This document shows, one piece after another, positions 1-8,628 of a DNA stretch of 64,000 nucleotides. Source of the stretch: Desulfosporosinus fructosivorans (GTDB taxonomy: Bacteria > Bacillota > Desulfitobacteriia > Desulfitobacteriales > Desulfitobacteriaceae). The translations under genes were made by a program, and so were the position numbers. How positions within the stretch are numbered: the first letter of the stretch is position 1; each line of letters opens with the position of its first letter. The notes under the pieces were generated by a model. It ran no database searches, had not been told where the DNA came from, and saw only the letters and a list, made by a program, of their open reading frames with translations. The stretch is taken from contig NZ_SPQQ01000018.1 in NCBI RefSeq assembly GCF_004766045.1, positions 1-64,000 on the forward strand. Direction: 5' to 3'.

Positions 1-94
1 AGAGCGCGCTATGCATAATATTCTTCGAGGTGACAACACCCCAGGCTGCTGCAATCGCCAAGATTGCAAAAATGAAGAAAACTACTGTGCTCAC
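1..94 (-). CDS. nuoJ: NADH-quinone oxidoreductase subunit J, 5' fragment
   Basis: Only the first 31 codons are in the window; the gene runs off the left edge. A GTG start at 94 sits two bases after the nuoI stop, and GGTGGGG just upstream can serve as ribosome binding site. The visible peptide begins VSTVVFFIFAILAIAAAWG, a hydrophobic first membrane helix as in NuoJ. The order A-B-C-D-H-I followed by a membrane subunit makes NuoJ the expected gene. The fragment is too short to assign without that context. Confidence 0.75.
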   Translation of the reverse strand, partial: MSTVVFFIFAILAIAAAWGVVTSKNIMHSAL

Positions 95-96
95 AC

Positions 97-525
97 TTAC
101 CCCACCTTTCCGCTAGGCAAGTTCGAGTGCTTGGAACGCTCAATCATATCCCAAAGTAATGCTTCGCGATGGTAAACTGCATTTTCAAACTCTTGAGAGA
201 GTACAAGGGCTTTGGTCGGGCAGACTTCCGTACATAAGCCACACAAAAGGCAACGCCCAATGTTCATTTCGTACGTCTTTAATACTTTCTTATTGTTCTC
301 ATCTTTCTCGCTGGTTAAATTAATAACTTGGTTCGGACAGACGTTGACACAAAGCCCACAAGCGATGCACTTACTAGGTTCAAGAACCATGGAACTCCGC
401 GTACGAGGAGGAAGATTCGGCTTTACTTCAGGATAAGCTTCTGCAAGATTGGGTCCGAGGAAACGTTTAAGTGTAATACTCATACCTTTTAATAAACCTT
501 CACCAAACAAGTTTTTACCCTCCAA
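97..525 (-). CDS. nuoI: NADH-quinone oxidoreductase subunit I (two [4Fe-4S] ferredoxin)
   Basis: 142 residues. It is the peripheral-arm subunit that passes electrons through clusters N6a and N6b towards NuoB. Two classical ferredoxin motifs are visible: CIACGLCVNVCP (about residues 53-64) and CLLCGLCTEVCP (about 92-103). The N-terminus GMSITLKRF matches the amphipathic start of the family. It overlaps the 3' end of nuoH by 11 bases, which suggests translational coupling. The length is slightly short for NuoI but normal for Firmicute forms. Confidence 0.95.
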   Translation of the reverse strand: MEGKNLFGEGLLKGMSITLKRFLGPNLAEAYPEVKPNLPPRTRSSMVLEPSKCIACGLCVNVCPNQVINLTSEKDENNKKVLKTYEMNIGRCLLCGLCTEVCPTKALVLSQEFENAVYHREALLWDMIERSKHSNLPSGKVG

Positions 526-1570
526 TCCGCAAAATGATCAGGTCGTACAAATATATGCCAAACCCTGTTATGAAAATGTTCACTAGAGATAATGGAAGCA
601 ATATTTTCCAGGCAAAATGCATAAGATGATCGACTCTCATCCGAACAAAGGTCCAGCGAATCCACATCATCAAGAAAATAATCGCCCATATTTTAAGAAT
701 AAACCATAGCCATCCAGGAAGAAATTCAGGGCCGTACCACCCACCCAAGAACATCGTAACCGCAATTGCAGATGTGGCCACCACATTACCGTATTCGGCA
801 AGCATGAACAGTCCCCACCTCAGTCCTGAGTACTCCGTAAAAGGTCCAGCAACAATCTCCTGTTCCCCTTGAATTTGATCAAAAGGAGCCCTGTTTGTCT
901 CTGCAATCCCGGCTATCAGGTAAATTACAAACGCCAAAGGTTGCAGGAAAATAAAGGGGATGGTATTCTGTGCTTCGATGATAGAGGAGAGATTGAAAGT
1001 CTGAGTAATCATGACTACTCCTAGCAAAGAAAAGACCAATGGAATTTCATAACTAATCATTTGGGCTACCGCCCGCAATCCCCCAAGGAGAGAAAATTTA
1101 TTATTTGATGCCCACCCGGCCATCAACAAGGCCAACGTTGAAAGCGAAGAAATCGCTATAAAGTAAAAGATACCCAAATCAAGATTAATTGCCACCATTC
1201 CCTCACCGAAGGGAATAACACCAAAGGCCATTAGGGTAACCCCTACAAGAATCATGGGAGCAATTTTAAAGAGGAGTTTATCGGTATTGGCAGGAGTGAT
1301 ATCCTCCTTACCCAGCATTTTAACGGCATCGGCAATAAATTGGAACCAACCATGTGGCCCTACTCGATTGGGACCTGGTCGCTGTGATACCCAGTGGGCA
1401 AATTTGCGTTCCACCAAACTTAGAAACAACGCTGCGACGACCATTATCAAAAAGAGCATAATAAACACGATAATATTAATCGTCAAGTCAGCACTAAACG
1501 AGTGGGAATCTGCAAACAGCCCACGGATGGCAGCCGCAATATTTACAAACACATCGTTTAAAGCGTCCAT
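515..1570 (-). CDS. nuoH: NADH-quinone oxidoreductase subunit H
   Basis: 351 residues from the ATG at 1570 (MDALNDVF), preceded by GAAGGGAGAAGAAGG. A longer reading from 1612 would run into the end of nuoD and adds a charged tail unlike the family. The protein has about eight membrane helices and the NuoH signatures ERKFAHWVSQRPGPNRVGP and AETNRAPFDQIQGEQEIVAG; the latter belongs to the conserved loop at the quinone site. NuoH links the quinone cavity to the proton pumps. It lies directly after nuoD, with no nuoE, nuoF or nuoG between them. Confidence 0.95.
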   Translation of the reverse strand: MDALNDVFVNIAAAIRGLFADSHSFSADLTINIIVFIMLFLIMVVAALFLSLVERKFAHWVSQRPGPNRVGPHGWFQFIADAVKMLGKEDITPANTDKLLFKIAPMILVGVTLMAFGVIPFGEGMVAINLDLGIFYFIAISSLSTLALLMAGWASNNKFSLLGGLRAVAQMISYEIPLVFSLLGVVMITQTFNLSSIIEAQNTIPFIFLQPLAFVIYLIAGIAETNRAPFDQIQGEQEIVAGPFTEYSGLRWGLFMLAEYGNVVATSAIAVTMFLGGWYGPEFLPGWLWFILKIWAIIFLMMWIRWTFVRMRVDHLMHFAWKILLPLSLVNIFITGFGIYLYDLIILRIGG

Positions 1571-1595
1571 CCTTCTTCTCCCTTCAAACAAATTT

Positions 1596-2699
1596 TCACT
1601 TATCAACTTCACCTAAGACAAGATCCATGGAGGCGAAAATTGTCACAAGGTCTTGTATCTTCCAGCCGACTGCAATAGCAGAGAGCATCTGAACGTTAAC
1701 AAATGCTCCGGCACGTATCCGTACCCTAGCCGGTTTCACCGTCCCATTGCTGACAATATACCAACCCATTTCTCCTTTAGGGTTCTCAACTCGATGATAG
1801 ACTTTGCTGGCAGGAGGCTTAATCACCTTCGGCACCTTGGCCATAACTGGCCCTTCTGGGATGTCTCTCAGTGCCTGTCGGATAATTTTTCTGCTCTCTT
1901 GAATCTCAAGCAGCCGGATAAAGTGCCGATCATAGGTATCGCAGCCATACAACACCGGGACCTCGAAAGCAAACCTGTCATAGATACCGTATGGCTCAGC
2001 CTTGCGTACATCATACTGGACTCCAGAGGCCCGTAAATTTGCCCCCGTTATCAACAGACTTTCCGCCAATTCCTTCGGGAGAATACCCACACTTTTCATG
2101 CGAGATTGAGCAATCTCATTTCCGAAAAAGATACCGTAGTACTCCTCAGACATCTCTGGCATATCATCGAGGAAGCTTTTAAGTGCAGGTATGAATTCGA
2201 CTGGCACATCATGACTGACCCCACCGATTCGGAAGTAATTCGGCGTCATGCGATTGCCTGCAGTCATTTCAAAAAGGTCGAGAATCCGCTCACGGTCACG
2301 GAAACAATAACTCCAGGGTGTCCAGCCTGAGATATCTAAAGACCCACTCGCGATCATGACCAAGTGACTAGCAATTCGGCCCAACTCCGCAAATATAACG
2401 CGGAGATACTCCGCCCGTTCGGGAACTTCTATAGCCATCAATTTTTCAACAGCTTGAACGTAACCGAGACTGTTATGCGGGCCAGCTAAATAATCTAAGC
2501 GATCAGTGTACGGAATAAACTGAGTATACGTGCGACTTTCTGCCATTTTCTCTAAACCACGATGTAAATATCCAATTTTTGGTTCAACCTTAGTTACAAC
2601 TTCTCCATCCAGATGGACCACCATGCGAAACACGCCATGCGTACTCGGGTGTTGGGGGCCCATGTTAATTGAGTATTCTTGAGTTCCTTCAATCGTCAT
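1596..2699 (-). CDS. nuoD: NADH-quinone oxidoreductase subunit D (49 kDa)
   Basis: 367 residues. This quinone-site subunit of the peripheral arm is a descendant of the [NiFe] hydrogenase large subunit. The N-terminal NMGPQHPSTHGVFR, the central YDRHFIRLLEIQESRKI and the C-terminal DLVLGEVDK are all family landmarks, and the length is complete. The cysteine pairs that bind NiFe in hydrogenases are absent, as expected for a true complex I subunit. It is separate from nuoC, not fused as in E. coli. Confidence 0.96.
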   Translation of the reverse strand: MTIEGTQEYSINMGPQHPSTHGVFRMVVHLDGEVVTKVEPKIGYLHRGLEKMAESRTYTQFIPYTDRLDYLAGPHNSLGYVQAVEKLMAIEVPERAEYLRVIFAELGRIASHLVMIASGSLDISGWTPWSYCFRDRERILDLFEMTAGNRMTPNYFRIGGVSHDVPVEFIPALKSFLDDMPEMSEEYYGIFFGNEIAQSRMKSVGILPKELAESLLITGANLRASGVQYDVRKAEPYGIYDRFAFEVPVLYGCDTYDRHFIRLLEIQESRKIIRQALRDIPEGPVMAKVPKVIKPPASKVYHRVENPKGEMGWYIVSNGTVKPARVRIRAGAFVNVQMLSAIAVGWKIQDLVTIFASMDLVLGEVDK

Positions 2700-2709
2700 A
2701 GTTCCCCAC

Positions 2710-3198
2710 CTATTCCCCTTCTTTTCTTACTCGCATAATCGCACGTTGTTCATGACTCTCAATCACATAATCTTTCCGCATTGGATATCCCTCAAAATCA
2801 TCCCACATATAGATCCGTTTCAAATTGGGATGTCCTCTGAATTGAATGCCGAACATGTCGAAAGCTTCACGCTCTAAAAAGTCCGCCCCTTTCCAGAGAC
2901 TAGTTACTGAGTTAATTACGGGATTATTTCTGTCAACTCTGGCTATAATACGTAAACGCTGTGGACCACGAAGACTGGATAATTGGTAAACAACCTCGAA
3001 GTGATCCTCTATATCCATTCCAGCAAGGTCATGCAAGAAATCACAAGGTACATCCGCGAAATTCTTAGCACTCGTCAGCACTTCTAATGCCTGAGGATAA
3101 TTAACAGTTAATTCGAGTTCGCCGAGACTTTCTTCAACTTTTCCTTTTACCCTGGCTGCCAACTCACCCACTTGTGCTCTCAACATATCACTTACCAT
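2710..3198 (-). CDS. nuoC: NADH-quinone oxidoreductase subunit C (30 kDa)
   Basis: 162 residues, the 30-kDa subunit of the peripheral arm. The family signature is near the C-terminus: EREAFDMFGIQFRGHPNL followed by KRIYMWDDFEGYPMRKDY. The start overlaps nuoB by 11 bases and the stop lies 10 bases before nuoD, so the genes are tightly coupled. No cofactor is expected in this subunit. Confidence 0.95.
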   Translation of the reverse strand: MVSDMLRAQVGELAARVKGKVEESLGELELTVNYPQALEVLTSAKNFADVPCDFLHDLAGMDIEDHFEVVYQLSSLRGPQRLRIIARVDRNNPVINSVTSLWKGADFLEREAFDMFGIQFRGHPNLKRIYMWDDFEGYPMRKDYVIESHEQRAIMRVRKEGE

Positions 3199-3709
3199 AC
3201 TTAATTAACCTCACTTTTGAGGGATTTTGTATCTTCTGCTTAAGTTGCAGCATCCCAAAAATCAGAGCTTCTGGCCTTGGCGGGCAGCCTGGTATATAGA
3301 CGTCTATCGGGATAATACTATCCGCCCCCGGTACCACGGCATAAGAATCTGCAAATGGCCCCCCTGAGCAGGCACAATTACCCATGGCAATAGCCCATTT
3401 GGGCTCCGGCATTTGATCGTATACACGCCGTGCTACTGGTGCCATCTTCCTTGTCAAAGTTCCTGCCACAATCATCAAATCTGCTTGTCTGGGTGAAGCC
3501 TGGAACACCTCATAACCAAAACGCGCTAAGCAATATCTAGCCCCGCCTGTTGATGCCATCTCAATAGCACAACAAGCTAGACCGAAGGAAGCCGGCCAAA
3601 ATGAATTGACTCGACCCCAATTCAGAAACTTTTCAATGCTATGACGCAGAAAATTTTTTTCTGCCGTAGCCTCAGCTTCACGCAGCTCTTTCTCCTTTTT
3701 TACATCCAC
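3188..3709 (-). CDS. nuoB: NADH-quinone oxidoreductase subunit B (cluster N2)
   Basis: 173 residues from GTG at 3709 (VDVKKEKELREAE), with AAGGAAGGTG about 7 bases upstream. The longest frame opens at 3739 but overlaps nuoA by 40 bases and has no binding site. NuoB carries the terminal [4Fe-4S] cluster N2. Its ligands are visible: adjacent cysteines in LACCAIEM (about residues 46-47), GNCACSGG (about 112) and PGCPPRPE (about 142). Placement between nuoA and nuoC is canonical. Confidence 0.94.
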   Translation of the reverse strand: MDVKKEKELREAEATAEKNFLRHSIEKFLNWGRVNSFWPASFGLACCAIEMASTGGARYCLARFGYEVFQASPRQADLMIVAGTLTRKMAPVARRVYDQMPEPKWAIAMGNCACSGGPFADSYAVVPGADSIIPIDVYIPGCPPRPEALIFGMLQLKQKIQNPSKVRLIKYGK

Positions 3710-4056
3710 TCCAAAGCACCTTCCTTCCAAGCGTACCAAAAGCCGACGATGAGAATGATCATAAAGACAAACATTTCAACAAAAGCAAAGGTTCCTAGTT
3801 TACGGAACGTCAATGCCCAAGGATATAAAAGAATAGTTTCTATGCTAAAGGCGGCAAAGACAATAGCATAAAGAAAATAGTTACTCCTGAACCCAATCCA
3901 CGCCTTACCAATTGGCTCATTACCGCATTCATAGGTTGTCAGCTTTTCCTTATGTGGCCTGTTAGGTGCTAATAAATGAACAACTGCCATAACTACGATT
4001 GGTAAAACTACGGCAAATGCAAGTAATAATCCTACTGCAGCAAAATTATCTGACAT
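3700..4056 (-). CDS. nuoA: NADH-quinone oxidoreductase subunit A
   Basis: 118 residues with three membrane helices and the family segment KLTTYECGNEPIGKAW in the loop after helix 1. It is the first gene of the nuo operon, with a strong AAAGGAGGGGG site before the ATG. Its last codons overlap the GTG start of nuoB. The 252-base region upstream would hold the operon promoter, but no convincing -35/-10 pair could be picked out. Confidence 0.95.
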   Translation of the reverse strand: MSDNFAAVGLLLAFAVVLPIVVMAVVHLLAPNRPHKEKLTTYECGNEPIGKAWIGFRSNYFLYAIVFAAFSIETILLYPWALTFRKLGTFAFVEMFVFMIILIVGFWYAWKEGALEWM

Positions 4057-4308
4057 TTTCCCCCTCCTTTCTATTACTCATTGTGATTAATTTCATATTC
4101 ACATTCGTTTTTCTATTTCCCTCCTCTCCGAAAATGTTAATACACCTGCCAAATCAGTCTTGGCCCGTTAATTGTCCATACACCGCTCCCTATGAAGCAC
4201 TATGTCAGGGAGTCGTGTAATTAGAACCACACTCGGCTTCCACTCATTAGTGCAACTACACATTTCCTTTTACCTTCTATCTTCACCTCTGTACAAGAGG
4301 GAAACAAA
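4057..4308. other. Intergenic region upstream of nuoA
   Basis: 252 bases between the padR stop and nuoA. CTCCCT near 4188 and AGGGAG near 4209 form a short inverted repeat about 145 bases upstream of nuoA. No clear sigma-A promoter or U-tract terminator could be recognised, so it is open whether nuo has its own promoter here or receives read-through from the ABC-padR operon. Confidence 0.4.
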
Positions 4309-4851
4309 CTACGTCCTAGCATACGCAAGGATCTTGGCTTCAACATGGCTCAACCACCGAACATCAGCTTCCGCATGAAACAATGCGGCATCCGTGAGAA
4401 GGTCAGTTATCATATTATCCCTGTTAATGCCGTCTTTGGTCAGGCGATACTTAGTTTCTGTCAGTTCTCTCATTTGCTCCATATATATTTGAGTCTGTCG
4501 TTCAAGGAGTCGGAGTGCAAGCTCCGGATTTTCCCTGCTAATGAACAATAGTTTGACAAAAAGTTCATCTCGTAAAGGTCTTGGTTTAACGGCCGGTTCC
4601 TGTAGCCAACGCTCTAACTCTTGGACCCCTTTCGGGCTAATATCGTACACTTTCTTGTCTGGCCTGAAACTTTGCTCTTCTTCAATTCCACTAACGAATC
4701 CCTCTTTATCCAACCTGTCTAGTGTGGTGTAGATTTGTCCGTAATTAAGGTTCCAGAAGTTCCCTATTCGCGCATCAAAAATACTTTTTAGTTCATATCC
4801 ATGGCGTGGGGCTTCTTTCAAAATACCTAAGATGGCGTGTTTAACCGGCAT
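4309..4851 (-). CDS. PadR family transcriptional regulator
   Basis: 180 residues. The N-terminal winged helix (MPVKHAILGILKEAPRHGYELKSIF, with GQIYTTLDRLDKEGFV as recognition region) is typical of PadR. The C-terminal half from about residue 90 is the helical dimerisation domain of the longer PadR-s1/AphA-like group (family VirR/Vir_act_alpha_C). It lies 66 bases after the permease on the same strand with its own AAGGAG site, so it is probably the last gene of the ABC operon and represses it. The ligand is unknown. Confidence 0.9.
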   Translation of the reverse strand: MPVKHAILGILKEAPRHGYELKSIFDARIGNFWNLNYGQIYTTLDRLDKEGFVSGIEEEQSFRPDKKVYDISPKGVQELERWLQEPAVKPRPLRDELFVKLLFISRENPELALRLLERQTQIYMEQMRELTETKYRLTKDGINRDNMITDLLTDAALFHAEADVRWLSHVEAKILAYART

Positions 4852-4917
4852 GACTAACTACTCTCCTTATTATTTTGTTTATTCTTTTAAGTAAAAGTTT
4901 AAACAATCCTAAATATT

Positions 4918-7443
4918 TTACTCTGAACGCAACGCTGTGACCGGGTCAACCTTGGAGGCTAACCAAGCGGGGTACACTGTACTGAGGCTAACGACCAAAG
5001 CCATGCCGATGGCAACGCCGATATTCTGTGCCCAAGGGATCGATACATCCAAAACCCAACCATTTACATTTTTATCGAATATGATACCTCCAACCTGAAT
5101 ACCAGCTGCCACTGGAATGGCTAGGACTATTCCAGCAATAAACAAAGACCCCACTTCAATAAACAACACACTTCTGATTTGTCTATGTGTCAGTCCTACA
5201 GAACGAAGAGTACCGATTTCACGGACCCGCTCCAGTACAGAAATCAGCATTGAATTGGCAGTCCCAACCGCTGCCACTAGGAGTATAACAATAATTACTA
5301 GGTTGAAAATATCACATATACTCCGGTTTAACTTGATCATGCTGTCCCGAAAATCTGAAGCCAAGACTACCTGCACCCGAAAATCATTTTGCAAATTAGC
5401 TTCCAACCGATCCTGCACCAAGCCTGGTGATACGCCTGGTTCTAGGGTTAAGTAGATATGATCAATCGAGTGGTCACCCCAATAGCGAACATAGTCTTGG
5501 CGATTCATATACACACTGCCGTTATAGCTATAGAAATCCTTTACAATGGCCACAACCGGAAACTCAATAGTTCCAGTAGGGGTAGGAATATCCAGCTTTT
5601 CTCCTCTGTGCACGCCGTATTTTAAAGCCATCGATTGGGAAATCCATATATTTCCTTCTTGTTTGATGGCGTTCCACGCTTCATCCCTCCCCGGCTCAAG
5701 CACATGGGGAGTGGCTAATTGACGACTATCTAAGACATCATACATTTGAAGATCGATGGGATTGCCGTGCCATTGAATACCGGTGGTACGTAATCCGGCA
5801 GCGACTCTTACCCCGTCTACCTTACGGACCCGTTCCAGCAACGATTCAGGTAAGCCTACTTGATTACTGGAGAAAGTCTGTAATCCCTGGGTAACCACAA
5901 TGTCTGACGAAATTAAGGTATTAACCCAGTTGGCAAATGTCAGATTAACACTGGCGAGGATTCCTAAGAAGCCAAAAGCTACAGCCAAACCAAGAAGTAT
6001 GGGCATCCCAGTTGCCACTGAACGTCTTGGAGTGCGCCGAAAGGAGCTTAACCCTAGGCGACCAGTCAAGCCGAACATCGTTTCAGCCATAGGTTCTAAC
6101 TTCTCTAAAAATATAATTAAAAAAGGTGGCATCAAAACAGCTGCTCCTATCACTATACCTGTTAACGCAGCTTGGAATAATAAGGACATGTTATTCACGA
6201 AGACTAGAATCAACCATGACGAAAGAATTAGAATAGCACCGACTACAATCCGCCATCGAGCGTAACCAAGTTCGATTTTAGAGTATCGGCTGTTCATGGC
6301 TTCGATCGGCGCGATATTGGCAGCCTTCCAAGCGGGTAGCCAAGCAGAGAAAAGGCATGTCAGCACGCCTGTCAGCCATATCATGGCGTAATCAAGCATA
6401 GTAAACCTAATGCGGGTAATAGAAACCTTGAACACTTCACTCAAAGTATCGCTCACTGTACTGAGCAAACCTTGAGCCAAGTATGTTCCTAAGAGGAGCC
6501 CCAGCGAACTGCCAATTACACCGATTAATATTGATTGGGCTATGATTAATTTATGGATTTCCCAGCGTCGCCAACCCAAGGCACGCAGGATTCCAAGTTG
6601 ACGACGCTGTTCGGATACCGCAACTCTCATGGAGTTATACATGACATACAAAGCCAGGAACAGGCCCATGAACCCATAGACATTATTAAGGCTCTTAATG
6701 AAACCCAACATTTTGTCTTGATTCCCGTCTCGTCCCAAGGGTATAAGCACTTCTACTCTATTACCCAAGCTTTCCTGTAAGGCTTTTTGCACCACCAGTA
6801 CATTGTCCGGTTTTTGCAGGATAATGCTAATGTACGATAATTTACCCTCTAACTCGAAAGCCTTCTGAGCCGTTGTCAAGGGCATAAAGACCACGGCACC
6901 GCCATTGGTCTGGGCCACTCCGCGGTCTTCTAAGATTCCGGCCAGGGTAAAGTCTTGCATTCCCAGCATAGTCTGGACCTGCCAGATATCCCCCACTTTT
7001 ACCGGCTTTCCCCGTAACAATTCCTTCGGTACAGCGATTTCTCGGTGATCCTGTGCTGGCATGCGGCCATGCGTTATCCGATAGTTACGGATTGCTTCAT
7101 CTTCTCCGGGCACAATGCCCATCAGCGTTGTAAATCCCGGCAATCCTTTCACTTGCACAGAGCTCTGCACAAAAGGAACTGCCGCTTGTACCCCTGCCGT
7201 CTTTTGAACTTTTGCTAGTAAAGTATCACTCATGCCACCCTGAGGAGCTTTCACCTGCAAGTGGGCATTTCCCCCTAGTAAACTAGCAAACTCTCCGCTC
7301 GCAAAATCGATACTACTATTCAACCCTTGTAAAGCCACCAACGCCGCTATCGCAACCGCTACACTCAGCGTATTTAAAATCACCCGCAGTTTTCGACGGC
7401 GAAAATAGGCTAGAGCTAACTTTATAATTAACAACTCATTCAC
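4918..7443 (-). CDS. ABC transporter permease with two FtsX domains
   Basis: 841 residues from a GTG whose first bases overlap the ATPase stop. It has the MacB-like layout twice over: an N-terminal helix (about residues 14-38), an extracytoplasmic domain (about 40-245) and three helices around 255-375; then a second set with a helix near 475-500, another external domain to about 690 and three C-terminal helices. The segments RRQLGILRALGWRR and VREIGTLRSVGLTHRQ are the paired FtsX motifs facing the ATPase. Such duplicated permeases in Firmicutes act in lipoprotein, peptide or antibiotic handling by mechanotransmission. The substrate is unknown. Confidence 0.9.
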   Translation of the reverse strand: MNELLIIKLALAYFRRRKLRVILNTLSVAVAIAALVALQGLNSSIDFASGEFASLLGGNAHLQVKAPQGGMSDTLLAKVQKTAGVQAAVPFVQSSVQVKGLPGFTTLMGIVPGEDEAIRNYRITHGRMPAQDHREIAVPKELLRGKPVKVGDIWQVQTMLGMQDFTLAGILEDRGVAQTNGGAVVFMPLTTAQKAFELEGKLSYISIILQKPDNVLVVQKALQESLGNRVEVLIPLGRDGNQDKMLGFIKSLNNVYGFMGLFLALYVMYNSMRVAVSEQRRQLGILRALGWRRWEIHKLIIAQSILIGVIGSSLGLLLGTYLAQGLLSTVSDTLSEVFKVSITRIRFTMLDYAMIWLTGVLTCLFSAWLPAWKAANIAPIEAMNSRYSKIELGYARWRIVVGAILILSSWLILVFVNNMSLLFQAALTGIVIGAAVLMPPFLIIFLEKLEPMAETMFGLTGRLGLSSFRRTPRRSVATGMPILLGLAVAFGFLGILASVNLTFANWVNTLISSDIVVTQGLQTFSSNQVGLPESLLERVRKVDGVRVAAGLRTTGIQWHGNPIDLQMYDVLDSRQLATPHVLEPGRDEAWNAIKQEGNIWISQSMALKYGVHRGEKLDIPTPTGTIEFPVVAIVKDFYSYNGSVYMNRQDYVRYWGDHSIDHIYLTLEPGVSPGLVQDRLEANLQNDFRVQVVLASDFRDSMIKLNRSICDIFNLVIIVILLVAAVGTANSMLISVLERVREIGTLRSVGLTHRQIRSVLFIEVGSLFIAGIVLAIPVAAGIQVGGIIFDKNVNGWVLDVSIPWAQNIGVAIGMALVVSLSTVYPAWLASKVDPVTALRSE

Positions 7444-8180
7444 CTCGCCGTCGAATCAAGGATTCGTCCGTCTTTCAGGGTGATCAGAGTGTGACCATAC
7501 GCGGCAACCATTGGGTCATGGGTGACCATGATGACTGTAACTCCTAGATCTTCAGTAATTTCTTTCAATATAAAAAGCATCTGATCCCCGGTTTTTGAAT
7601 CCAGGTTACCCGTAGGTTCATCGGCCAGAATAAGGGAAGGCCGGTGAATGAGAGCCCGGACGATGGCTATCCTTTGCATCTGGCCTCCTGACAATTCTAC
7701 CGGATAGTGTTTACGATGACTTTCGAGACCTACTCGCCTCAACCAGTCACTTACTTGAGGTTGCCAAACTGAGCGCGAGTGACCAGCCATAAGTAACGGC
7801 AAAGCGGCATTCTCCTCGGCACTTAAGGTAGGGATCAGATTGTATAATTGAAAGATAAATCCAATTTCCTGGCGGCGAAACAGAGTTAGCTGATTATCAT
7901 TCCAACTGGAAATTATCCGATTGTTAAGGAATATATCCCCTTGACTTGGCCTATCTAAGCCAGCCACTAGATTTAACAACGTAGACTTGCCGGACCCACT
8001 TGCCCCCATGACAGTCAGGAATTCACTGGATTTTACGTCTAAACTTACTTTGTCCAGAGCGTCGATCTGCTCCTTGCCCTGGGTGTATTGTTTACTCACT
8101 TGATTTAGTCTTACCTCACACCCATTGGCTTGGTTTACTCCCACGGCCCCCCTGCTGTTTATCACTGTGGTTCCTCGCAT
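7440..8180 (-). CDS. ABC transporter ATP-binding protein (LolD/MacB type)
   Basis: 246 residues. Walker A GASGSGKST, Q-loop FQLYNLIP, signature LSGGQMQRIAIVRAL, Walker B LILADEPTGNLD and the switch histidine in VTHDP are all intact, so it should be an active ATPase. The N-terminal 20 residues precede the usual domain start. GAGAGGGTG lies before the ATG. It is the first gene of the ATPase-permease-padR operon and shares a four-base overlap with the permease. Confidence 0.94.
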   Translation of the reverse strand: MRGTTVINSRGAVGVNQANGCEVRLNQVSKQYTQGKEQIDALDKVSLDVKSSEFLTVMGASGSGKSTLLNLVAGLDRPSQGDIFLNNRIISSWNDNQLTLFRRQEIGFIFQLYNLIPTLSAEENAALPLLMAGHSRSVWQPQVSDWLRRVGLESHRKHYPVELSGGQMQRIAIVRALIHRPSLILADEPTGNLDSKTGDQMLFILKEITEDLGVTVIMVTHDPMVAAYGHTLITLKDGRILDSTAR

Positions 8181-8210
8181 AATTACACCCTCTCTGCATC
8201 TATAGCTATT

Positions 8211-8239
8211 AGTATATATGCAAAGGGCATTGTCTACAA
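8211..8239 (-). promoter_or_regulatory. Predicted sigma-A promoter of the ABC-padR operon
   Basis: TTGTAG (8239-8234), a 17-base spacer and TATACT (8216-8211), about 30 bases before the ATPase start codon. It is the natural place for PadR to act. No unambiguous PadR operator was identified. Confidence 0.5.
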
Positions 8240-8317
8240 TAGGTTGATCATAACGCTACATTATATTAAACTACATTTTAAAGTTAAACTTTATCTCCTA
8301 TAAATTACACATTGATT

Positions 8318-8345
8318 TTCGACAAACTTTGCGTTAATGTATAAA
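8318..8345 (+). promoter_or_regulatory. Possible promoter of the candidate small RNA
   Basis: TTCGACA followed after about 16 bases by TATAAATA with TG directly before it. It points rightward into the structured stretch that ends at the 8477 terminator. The -35 is imperfect. Confidence 0.35.
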
Positions 8346-8351
8346 TAAGTA

Positions 8352-8520
8352 AAGCCTAGTAGTCAGATTTCTAGGCATTGCGCATAGGAGGATTTCTGGA
8401 CGCGGAAATCCTCCGAAAAATCATCTTTCGTAATTATAAGAGACTTGCAATATAAGATAATGAACTATGAATTATCAAGGGTTTCGAGAGTATTAGCTCT
8501 ACCGAAGCCCTTTTTGTTTA
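8352..8520 (+). ncRNA. Candidate structured small RNA or leader RNA
   Basis: About 170 bases with no reading frame but four consecutive hairpins: GCCTAG/CTAGGC (from 8353), a 10-bp stem GGAGGATTTC/GAAATCCTCC (8388-8415), GATAAT/ATTATC (about 8456-8476), and a terminator hairpin ending in TTTTTG. A possible promoter precedes it. It could be a free RNA or a leader that attenuates the TPR-like gene about 100 bases downstream. It matches no riboswitch class I recognise. Confidence 0.4.
8477..8520 (+). terminator. Rho-independent terminator of the candidate RNA
   Basis: AAGGGTTTCG (8477-8486) pairs with CGAAGCCCTT (8503-8512) with one G-U pair. An inner AGAG/CTCT extends the stem. The tail is TTTTTGTTTATTTTT. 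Confidence 0.75.
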
Positions 8521-8628
8521 TTTTTATAGGTTTTGTTCAGTCAGTCTTAACAGTTTTTCCAGTATTGTTAGAGATGACAATGTTCTAATTCTCCCCTGTC
8601 CGTAGTAACATGAATGGGGGGATGGAAT

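Noticed and set aside
8321..8520. 6S RNA, SRP RNA or a known riboswitch
   Set aside because: The ends do not pair as in 6S RNA, the SRP loop sequence is absent, and no riboswitch core motif could be matched.
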